Source: Actinoallomurus purpureus
GTDB lineage: Bacteria > Actinomycetota > Actinomycetes > Streptosporangiales > Streptosporangiaceae
Length of the DNA: 64,000 nucleotides
Direction of reading: 5' to 3'
Assembly: GCF_024055795.1 (NCBI RefSeq)
Contig: NZ_JAMXMY010000001.1
Location: 682,001-746,000 of the forward strand
The position numbers and the translations under genes are program-made. The notes beneath the pieces were generated by a model that had not been told where the DNA came from, made no database searches, and saw only the letters and a program-made list of their open reading frames with translations. The first letter of the stretch is position 1; every line of letters starts with the position of its first letter. Of the stretch, positions 35,501-43,000 are shown piece after piece.

Positions 35501-35883
35501 CGGGCCCCCACCAGCGCCTGGGCCTGCGGGCCCAGCAGGGCCGACAGTCGCGCCAGGACGCCCGGGTTGATCCAGTAGTACACCCATGTGCCCCGGCGCT
35601 CGGAGTCGATCAGCCCGGCCTGCTTGAGCACCTTCAGGTGGTGGGAGATCGTGGGCGCCGTCAGGTCGAAGGCCGCGGTCAGGTCGCACACGCACGCCTC
35701 GCCGCCCTCATGGCAAGCGATCAGCGACAGCAGCCGCAGCCGCACCGGATCGCCGATCGCCTTGAACAGCGGCGCCAGCTCCTCGGCCTCCGCGACGCCC
35801 AGCGGCTCACAGACCAGCGGCGCGCAGCACGCCCCGGCATCAACGGCTGCGTCGTCGACCAGCGGCAACACTTGCTTCGACAT
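35497..35883 (-). CDS. arsR: ArsR-family arsenical repressor
   Basis: 128 residues. Winged helix with LFKAIGDPVRLRLLSLIA, then the arsenic site CVCDL (ACVCDLTAAFDLTAPTISHH) and LKQAGLIDSERRGTWVYYWI. Extra cysteines near the N-terminus (GACCAPLVC) may add metalloid ligands. The start at 35883 follows a GAGA; the longer ORF start at 35919 is not needed. Controls its own operon and probably the divergent arsI through the sites at 35893-35948. Confidence 0.93.
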   Translation of the reverse strand: MSKQVLPLVDDAAVDAGACCAPLVCEPLGVAEAEELAPLFKAIGDPVRLRLLSLIACHEGGEACVCDLTAAFDLTAPTISHHLKVLKQAGLIDSERRGTWVYYWINPGVLARLSALLGPQAQALVGAR

Positions 35884-35892
35884 GTCTCTAAT

Positions 35893-35948
35893 TTGACATC
35901 CATCTAGGCAAGGACGCAAGCTGAGTTCACACTACTTAGACATTCATC
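35893..35948. promoter_or_regulatory. Candidate ArsR operators, two copies
   Basis: TTGACATCCATC (35893-35904) and TAGACATTCATC (35937-35948) share the core GACAT-C/T-CATC. They lie between the divergent arsR and arsI genes, 44 bp apart. Each could serve one promoter. ArsR/SmtB binding is inferred from position and repetition. Confidence 0.5.
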
Positions 35949-36054
35949 GAATCAGAGAGCCTTTGGTTCGGGCCCGTACCGCCGCCGTCGCGGCAAGCCT
36001 CGGCTACCGCCTTCGACCAACCCCGTCCGGCATCGTTCGATCGAGGAGGAAGTC

Positions 36055-36567
36055 ATGTCACGTGTTCAGCTCGCCCTGCGCGTCGCCGACCTGGAAGGTT
36101 CCATCGCCTTCTACTCCAAGCTGTTCGGCACCGAGCCCACCAAGCGCCGCCCCGGCTACGCCAACTTCGCCATCACCGAACCGCCGCTCAAGCTCGTCCT
36201 GATCGAAGGCGAGGCCGGCGAGACGACCCGCCTGGACCACCTGGGTGTCGAGGTCGAAGACACCGGCCAGGTGAGCGCGGCGACCCAGCGGCTCAGGGAC
36301 GCCGGCCTGGCCACCTTCGAGGAGAACGACACCTCCTGCTGCTACGCCCTCCAAGACAAGGTCTGGGTCCACGGCCCCGGCCAGGAGCCCTGGGAGGTCT
36401 ACGTCGTGAAGGCCGACGCCGGCACCCTCGGCAAGAGCGCCGCCCCTGCCGCCGACGGCGCTTGCTGCGGCACGACCGCCTGCTGCACCCCCGACGAGAA
36501 GGCCCTTGACCCGGCCCAGACCACCGCTGAGGCCAAAGCCGCCGCCGGGTGCGGCTGCAGCAGCTGA
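36055..36567 (+). CDS. arsI: ArsI-type carbon-arsenic lyase (VOC family)
   Basis: 170 residues. A vicinal-oxygen-chelate fold with the candidate metal ligands Gln5 (RVQLALRVADLEGS), His62 (RLDHLGVEVE) and Glu114 (EPWEVYVVKA), and the vicinal cysteines Cys95-Cys96 (NDTSCCYALQDK) that bind trivalent arsenicals in ArsI. ArsI removes methyl or aryl groups from trivalent organoarsenicals using Fe(II) and oxygen. The tail (ACCGTTACCTP ... GCGCSS) is cysteine-rich and may help bind metalloid. GAGGAGGA precedes the ATG. Divergent from arsR. Confidence 0.9.
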   Translation: MSRVQLALRVADLEGSIAFYSKLFGTEPTKRRPGYANFAITEPPLKLVLIEGEAGETTRLDHLGVEVEDTGQVSAATQRLRDAGLATFEENDTSCCYALQDKVWVHGPGQEPWEVYVVKADAGTLGKSAAPAADGACCGTTACCTPDEKALDPAQTTAEAKAAAGCGCSS

Positions 36568-36588
36568 CCCGCACCGGCGGAGGGATCC

Positions 36589-37446
36589 TCAGGCCGGATG
36601 CCCCGCTGCGGTCTCGGCGGCGAAGCGGGCGGTGAAGGCCGCGCGGTTGGCCGATTCCGGTTTGCGGTCCCAGACCGCGAAGACCACGTGGTCGAAGACG
36701 GTGGAGAACTCCCCATCCGCCGTGAGGTGGGCGTGGAACGCCTCGGCGACCTGGCGCGGATCGTTGCGGAACACCCCGCACCCCCACGCGCCGAGGACCA
36801 GCCGATCTGCGCCATGGTGGGCGGCCACGGCCAGCACCCGCCGCGCCCGGTCCCGGAGCACTCCGGGGATCCGGTCCCGTACGGCCGGGTCCCGGCGCAG
36901 CGCCTCCCCGGTGTTGGGGGCGGGGCAGGTCAGGAACGACACCGGATACGGCTCGGCCAGCAGCTCCCCGTCATCGCCGCGGTGCACCGGGACGTCGGGG
37001 GACCAGATGACGCGGTCGCTGTAGAGCAGGTCGGGGGAGGCGCGGTGCGCCTCGTAGTAGTCACGGGCCCGCAGCAGGCACGGGTACAGGAAGGAGTGCC
37101 GGCACAGATCCTCCTCCTGCGCGCGGGCGCCGCCGACGTATCCGCCGCCGGGGTTGCGCGCCGAGGCGAAGTTCAGCACGGCGATCCGGCCGGTGCCGGT
37201 GAGGTGGAGCCTCCGGGCCGCGCGCAGGCTGCCCTCGGCGGTCACCTCGAAGCGCGTACGGTGACCGGGCCCGGCCGGGGGCGGCGCGATGGTCGCGTCC
37301 GGGGGATGGCTGACCGTGGCCGCCATCGCGGCGTCCAGCGCCGGACCGACGACAACGACGGTGCCGTCCGGAAGGGCGTACTCGCCGTCGGCGACGATCT
37401 GTGCGTTGTCGGCCGCGTACCGGCGCAATCGGGTACTCACGGGCAT
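36589..37446 (-). CDS. Bacterial-type poly(ADP-ribose) glycohydrolase (TIGR02452)
   Basis: 285 residues, macrodomain-like. The PARG signature is clear: NPGGGYVGGARAQEEDLC with GGG at 100-102 and the catalytic pair QEE at 110-112. RHSFLYPCLLR and VLGAWGCGVFRNDPRQVAEAF follow as in the family. It hydrolyses poly(ADP-ribose) chains. No ADP-ribosyltransferase is visible in the window, so the substrate source is unknown. Convergent with arsI, tail to tail; the acetyltransferase gene on the same strand is 68 bases upstream. Confidence 0.9.
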   Translation of the reverse strand: MPVSTRLRRYAADNAQIVADGEYALPDGTVVVVGPALDAAMAATVSHPPDATIAPPPAGPGHRTRFEVTAEGSLRAARRLHLTGTGRIAVLNFASARNPGGGYVGGARAQEEDLCRHSFLYPCLLRARDYYEAHRASPDLLYSDRVIWSPDVPVHRGDDGELLAEPYPVSFLTCPAPNTGEALRRDPAVRDRIPGVLRDRARRVLAVAAHHGADRLVLGAWGCGVFRNDPRQVAEAFHAHLTADGEFSTVFDHVVFAVWDRKPESANRAAFTARFAAETAAGHPA

Positions 37447-37514
37447 GGGATCGTACGGGGCTCGGGCAGGCCCGATCGAACGGTTTTACCGGCCGAGACC
37501 CGTAGGCCGGCGGG

Positions 37515-38081
37515 CTATCCGGCCTGGCGGGCCCGCCATTCGTCCTCGAGCATCGCGTAGACCACCTCGTCGGTCCACTCGCCCTTGACGAGCTCGTTCT
37601 GCACCAGGTGCGCCTCGCGGCGCATCCCGATGCGTTCGAGCACCCGTGCCGAGGCGGTGTTGCGGCCGTCGAGGCGCCCGACGACACGATGCAGGCCGAG
37701 CCCCTCGAACCCCAGGCGGAGCATCGCCTCGGAGGCCTCGGTCGCATAGCCGCGGCCGCCGTGGCCGGGGTGGAACACGTAGCCGATCTCGCCCTGGCGG
37801 TGTTCGCGGCTGGTCCAGATCAGCAAGGCGTCGCCGATGAGCGTGCTGGACTCCGGCAGGACCACCGCCAGCTGCAGGGAGCCGCCCTCATCGGCCAGCA
37901 CCGAAGAGTGGATCTTCTTCTCCAGCGCCTCGCGGACCTCGTCGCGGTCGCGGGCCTCCCAGTACAGGTACTGGGTGACCTCCGGCCGCGACTGGATCTC
38001 GTGGAGGGCGTCGAGGTCGTCGGGAGTGTAAGGGCGCAGGTGAAGGCGTTCGGTGATGATCGGGTAATCGGGCTTCAGCAC
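37515..38081 (-). CDS. GNAT N-acetyltransferase (RimJ/RimL-like)
   Basis: 188 residues from GTG 38081. RLHLRPYTPDDLDAL at the start, the acetyl-CoA loop GHGGRGYATEASEAMLRLGF near 105-124, and VVGRLDGRNTASARVLERIGMR after it. The pattern fits acetyltransferase_3 (RimJ-like) enzymes that acetylate small molecules or N-termini. AGGA lies eight bases upstream. In the same direction as the PARG gene. Confidence 0.88.
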   Translation of the reverse strand: MLKPDYPIITERLHLRPYTPDDLDALHEIQSRPEVTQYLYWEARDRDEVREALEKKIHSSVLADEGGSLQLAVVLPESSTLIGDALLIWTSREHRQGEIGYVFHPGHGGRGYATEASEAMLRLGFEGLGLHRVVGRLDGRNTASARVLERIGMRREAHLVQNELVKGEWTDEVVYAMLEDEWRARQAG

Positions 38082-38163
38082 CGGTCGATCCTATGGGCCG
38101 CCATCCCCGCGCCGGATCGCGTCGCAGCGGACACAGGAGATCCCACGCGACCTGCTCGAGCCG

Positions 38164-38589
38164 TCAGCGGTAGAAGCCCTCGACCGGGACGCGTGCCTCC
38201 TCGAAGAGCGCCGGGCCCTCCTGGGGCACCACCGGCCAGCCGCCGCCCGGTTTGAGCGCGACGAGCTGCTCGTTGGACAGCGCGAACACCACGCGTCCCA
38301 GGCCGGAACGCTCGATGGCGCCCGAGCACATCGTGCACGGCTGGCAGCTGGTGTACATGGTGGTGGCCGCCGCCGTGGCGGAATCCAGCTCGCGGGCCGC
38401 CCACCGGGCCAGCTTCAGCTCCGGGTGGGCGGAGATGTCACGGTCACTGGTGACCGTGTTGTGCTCCTCGGCCAGCACGTCGCCGTCGGGGCCGACCAGC
38501 AGCGAGCCGAACGGGGCGTCCCCGCTCGCGCGTGCCTTGGCGGCCAGTTCGACGGCCCTGCGCAGGAATCGCTCGTCCTCAGGTGTCAC
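38164..38589 (-). CDS. Nucleoside (guanine/cytosine-type) deaminase
   Basis: 141 residues. Zinc ligands and catalytic Glu in ISAHPELKLARWA (H-P-E replacing H-A-E) and SCQPCTMCSGAIERSG (P-C-x-x-C). DAPFGSLLVGPDG at the N-terminus completes the deaminase fold. It hydrolyses an amino group from a purine or pyrimidine base. Same direction as the GNAT gene with 82 bases between. GTG start at 38589. Confidence 0.87.
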   Translation of the reverse strand: MTPEDERFLRRAVELAAKARASGDAPFGSLLVGPDGDVLAEEHNTVTSDRDISAHPELKLARWAARELDSATAAATTMYTSCQPCTMCSGAIERSGLGRVVFALSNEQLVALKPGGGWPVVPQEGPALFEEARVPVEGFYR

Positions 38590-38760
38590 TGTCGCTCCGT
38601 TCGTCGTGGTGTGTGTCCAGGTCCCAGCGATCGGCCACGGTCGCGAGCGCCCGCCAGGCCCTCTGGGGATGAGGGCGGGCGCGCGTGCCCTGGGGCCGGT
38701 CCGCCGTACTTCGGCTCGGCTCCAGGGCGCCCTCTGCGCTGTCGTCGACGAGCGAAGGAC

Positions 38761-38791
38761 TTGATCTAGAGTCGGCTCTAGCTCCTAAGGT
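38761..38791 (+). promoter_or_regulatory. MerR-type promoter with palindromic operator
   Basis: TTGATC (38761-38766), a 19-bp spacer and TAAGGT (38786-38791) form the stretched -35/-10 pair typical of MerR-family control. The spacer carries the palindrome CTAGAG-tcgg-CTCTAG (38766-38781). It faces the aldo/keto reductase, whose TTG is 111 bases on. No MerR gene is visible nearby. Confidence 0.6.
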
Positions 38792-38901
38792 ACGGCGCGT
38801 GGCCGGACCTTCCGCCGCCCGCGCCCGTGGCAGCACCGGCGCCGCGATCATCGGCCGACGAGCCGCGTGATCACCCCGTATTCACGAGAAGGAGCACGAC
38901 C

Positions 38902-39951
38902 TTGCGCTACCGCGTTCTCGGCGGCACCGGCATCCAGGTGAGCGTCCACTGCCTGGGAGCCATGATGTTCGGCGCCGTGGGCAACCCCGACCACGACGAG
39001 TGCGTCCGCATCATCCACGCGGCCCTCGACCAGGGCATCAATTTCGTCGACACCGCCGACATGTACTCCGCCGGTGAGTCGGAGGAGATCGTGGGCAAGG
39101 CGCTGAAGGGCCGCCGCGACGACGTGGTGCTGGCCACCAAGGTGCACTTCCCGATGGGGGAGGGGCCCAACCGGGGCGGCAACTCGCGGCGCTGGATCAT
39201 CAAGGAGGTCGAGGAGAGCCTGCGGCGCCTGCGGACCGACTGGATCGACCTGTACCAGATCCACCGCCCCGACCACACCACCGACATCGAGGAGACCCTC
39301 TCGGCGCTCAGCGACCTGGTGCAGCAGGGGAAGATCCGGGCCTTCGGCTGCTCCACGTTCCCCGCCGATGAGATCGTTGAGGCCTACCACGTCGCCGAGC
39401 GCTACGGCCTGCGGCGTTTTCGGACCGAGCAGCCGCCGTACTCGCTCCTCGCCCGTGGCATCGAGGGCTCGGCGCTCCCTGTCTGCCGGCGTCTCGGGAT
39501 GGGCGTGCTGACGTGGAGCCCGCTCGCGTCCGGCTTCCTGACCGGCAGGTACCGCAAGGGCCGGCCCATCGACCTGTCCACCGGCCGCGCCTCGCTCACG
39601 CCGGCGCGCTTCGACCCCGCCCTCCCGCAGAACGCGAGGAAGTACGAGGCCGTCGAACAACTCATCGAGCTCGCCGCGGACCTCGGCTGCACCCTGCCCG
39701 AGCTCGCCGTCGCCTTCCCCATCGCCCACCCCGCGGTGACCTCGGTGATCATCGGTCCTCGGACGATGGAACAGCTGCAGAACAGCCTCAAGGGCGCCTC
39801 GCTCACCCTCGACGACGCGACCCTCGACCGGATCGACGAGATCGTGCCCCCGGGGACCGACCTGTACCGGGCGGACGGCGCCTGGCAGGCCCCTTCGCTG
39901 ACCGACACCTCGGCGCGGCGCCGCCCGCTCACCGACCGCGCCGCCGGCTGA
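38902..39951 (+). CDS. Aldo/keto reductase
   Basis: 349 residues from a TTG at 38902 with AAGGAG eight bases upstream; the longer in-frame ORF crosses the leader and is not protein-like. AKR tetrad pattern: FVDTADMYSAGESEEIVGKA (Asp, Tyr), VVLATKVHFP (Lys) and LYQIHRPDHTTD (His). SVIIGPRTMEQLQNSLKG near 300 binds the cofactor phosphate. NADPH-dependent reduction of carbonyls. The MerR-type promoter ahead suggests induction by a xenobiotic or oxidant; the leader also holds a 23-codon GTG frame (38799) that could be a leader peptide. Confidence 0.87.
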   Translation: MRYRVLGGTGIQVSVHCLGAMMFGAVGNPDHDECVRIIHAALDQGINFVDTADMYSAGESEEIVGKALKGRRDDVVLATKVHFPMGEGPNRGGNSRRWIIKEVEESLRRLRTDWIDLYQIHRPDHTTDIEETLSALSDLVQQGKIRAFGCSTFPADEIVEAYHVAERYGLRRFRTEQPPYSLLARGIEGSALPVCRRLGMGVLTWSPLASGFLTGRYRKGRPIDLSTGRASLTPARFDPALPQNARKYEAVEQLIELAADLGCTLPELAVAFPIAHPAVTSVIIGPRTMEQLQNSLKGASLTLDDATLDRIDEIVPPGTDLYRADGAWQAPSLTDTSARRRPLTDRAAG

Positions 39952-40073
39952 GCGCCGGAACCCAGGCGGCGTTCGGGCGGCCTGGCCGAACGCCGTCCGA
40001 CGGGTCCATCGGGTGTGGAGGGCGTTTCGCTACGCTCAGCGCTATTTGATGATCCGGCTGGAGTTGACAACGC

Positions 40074-43000
40074 ATGACGTCGGTCGACGATACGGTCCTC
40101 ACCGCCATACGCTGCGCTGATACGGACCGGCTTTCAGCCAGCCTCGATCCATTGAAGTGTCCGCCAGCCGTCCTCCAGCTTCTTATCAGGCATGAGGATC
40201 CACGACTGCGGGGATTGGGCCTCGTATGCCTTGCCGAACGCCTTGATGCGAGACGAGATGAAGACCGATCCGAGCTGGCCGAATTCGCGGCGTCGTTGCC
40301 GGGCTCACTCAATGGTCCGCCGGAGGCAGCGCTGGCCCTGGCGCACCTTTATCTCCAGCTGCGGGCCTACGTCCGGCCCCGGCTGCCCTGGCCGCAGTGG
40401 CGTAAGGCGGATCTGCCGACCCGGGTCCAAATCGCGTGGCTGAGCGCCGAGATCGCTGACCGGCCTGAGACCCTGCGGGACGAGCCTGCGGGCGAACTGC
40501 TCTACCAGGCGGTCCGCGGGATCGGCGCCGCTAATGTAGACGAACCGGAAAGCTTCGCCCGGGAGTTGTCGGACCGGCTCGATCCTGTGTTGCGGGCAGA
40601 GGCTCTGCGGGTTACTCGCGAGGCCGTGCACGCCGGCCTGCTGGCACCGGAACGAGCCCGGACGCTCGTGGTGGGGCTCGCCGGATCGATCGCAGGGCAA
40701 CCCGCCACGGACGCCTCCGCAGCCGACCTCGCCGCGGCGGCGCTGCGTGAGCTGTCAGAGCCCTGGGCCGCGTTGGATCCGCTGCCACAAGAGCACCTGT
40801 ACCGGCTCCTCGAGACCGGGCCCGGCGCCACCGTCTGCGCAGTGGCCGCCGCAGCGATCGAAGCCGCAGCCCACCACGGGCATCAGGACGTGCTCCGCGA
40901 CGTGGCCGCCGACCGAAATCGGCCCCCAGCGCTCCGACGACGCGCACTGGAGCTGCTGGGGGACTTTGCGAGCCGCGATGACGTCCACGACCTCGCGGGC
41001 ATTGCCGCTACCGACCCCCTTTTGCTCGCTGGGCCGGTCATCCGGTGCCTACGTGGGCTACACCGGCGTGGGCACTTCCCATCGGGCGACGATGCCCCGG
41101 CGATCGTGCGCTTGGCCATCGCCGACCATTCGGTGCCCGCGGACGAGGTCGCCACCATCTTGTTCACGTGCCGGCGCGCGACGCTCCAGGAGCTGACGAC
41201 GGCGGCTGCGAACGATCCGCACTGGCCGCGGCGGCTGGAACTTCTGGTCGCCCTGGCCGCTCAGGGCACAGGGGACCTACCGGTGGGTAAGAAGGTCACT
41301 GACCTGCTGCGCGCCGCGCCGGATCCGCGACCGTTCTTGCGAGCGATCCGCGCGCTGCGCCATACGGCCGCCGAGGAGGCCGTCATCGCCGCGCTACCAC
41401 GGTCACCTGCGGCAGCGCTGGGCGCTCTTGAAGCCGTGGGCGGAGCCCGGACGGTCACGGCGCTGCGAGACGGGCTGGGCCTGGACGGGTCAGATGGCAG
41501 AGACGCTGCCGGCGCTGTGGCGTCCTACCTGCGGCCGGTTCGCCACCGGGCCCTGGAAGTGCTGTGGCATCTCACCGAGGACCCCGACCGGCGACAGTCG
41601 ATCCTCGTTCGGCTCGACCCGCAGGATCTGCCTCGCCGGATCGCCGCCGATCTCGGCGGCCCGGACGAACGGGAACTGGCGTTGCTCCGCGCGGGCCTGG
41701 ACCCGGATAAGCCCGTGGCTGCCCTGTGCAAGCTGGCGCGCAACGGCAGCTCCAGCACAGTGCCGGCCATCGCCGACCTTCTGCTGCGGGTCGTGTCCGA
41801 CCTCGCGGCATCCTGGGCGCCGGGAGCGTCCGGCGGCACCAGCGAACCGACAGTGCCGCAGGAAGTCGTTGCGGCCATTCGTGACCTCGGCGGTCGCCTC
41901 CACGAAAGAGCGAAGATCCGGCCGAACTGTCTTTTGGACGCCGCAGACGCGCGAGAGGCCGGCGACGCGCTCGTCGCGAGCATCGCGCTCGATCTACTGG
42001 ACCGCCCCACGCTCACGGCGGCCGAGCAAATGATCCTGCTCGACCTGCTCCTCCAGACTTCCCATCGCGAAATCCGGGCACGAGTACATCCGCTGCTTCG
42101 CCACCGTGACCGCCACGTCCGCAAGCACGTGATCGCGCTATTCGCCCGCGACGCCGACGGCGAGGACGCACAGGCATTGTCGGCAAGCCTGATCCCGCTC
42201 ACCGCCGCCCCCGACGTGCAGACCGTACGCCAAGCGCTGCTCGCGCTCGGACACGCGCGCGCGTGCTGGGCCGCGGCTGCGGTCGCGGCCTGCCTCGACC
42301 ATCCCAACATGAACGTCAAGAAGACCGCCGCGGCCGCGCTGATCCACGCCGGAACCGCGGTGGCTGTGCCGAAGCTGCTGTTGTGGCTCGGCAGGCACGA
42401 CAACCCGGGCCTGCGCGCCGCGCTCATCGAGGCGTTGCGGACGATCCTCGGTGACGCGTACGCCGCCACCGTCGTCGCCGCGGCCGACCGCGCCGGCGAC
42501 GACCGTACCCGTGCCCTGCTGCTGACCGGCCTCGATGGCTCACTGTCCGCCCGTGCCGTCGGCGCTCTGGCCGACCAGGGGTCACCGGCCGGATCCACCC
42601 TGTTCTCGCTCGTCGCCGCAGGCCGACTCACCCTTGGTTCGGGTACGGCTGCGGACCTGACGGACCAGATGGCGGCCCACGGCATCACGCCGCCAGCCGG
42701 TCAAGGACCGCCAGCCGCCCGGCCGGACGCCGAACTCGACGCCCTGGCGAGGCACGGCTGGAACACCGAGATCGCACGGTGCCTTGCGGAAAGGTTCGAC
42801 CGGGATCCCGACGAGCTAACCGCCGAACGGCTAAGCCGGCTCCGGCCGATGCTGGCACGTTGGCTGGAACTGGCCGCCGAAGGTCCAGAACATCGCGGCC
42901 GGGTCCTGCGGTTCATGTTGCAGCTCTGCCCCCCGCCGTGGACAGCCGGTGAGACGGAGACCTTCGCCCGGTCGGTACGGACGCTGGTCGCAGGGCTGGC

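Noticed and set aside
38579-38851. 90-codon minus frame overlapping the deaminase start
   Set aside because: It overlaps the MerR-type promoter, has low-complexity Arg/Ser/Ala content and no family pattern. Its end could be a remnant but I would not call a gene.
38799-38870. 23-codon GTG frame in the aldo/keto reductase leader
   Set aside because: Noted as a possible leader peptide but Ala/Arg/Gly-rich and without a proper ribosome site; not listed as a gene.
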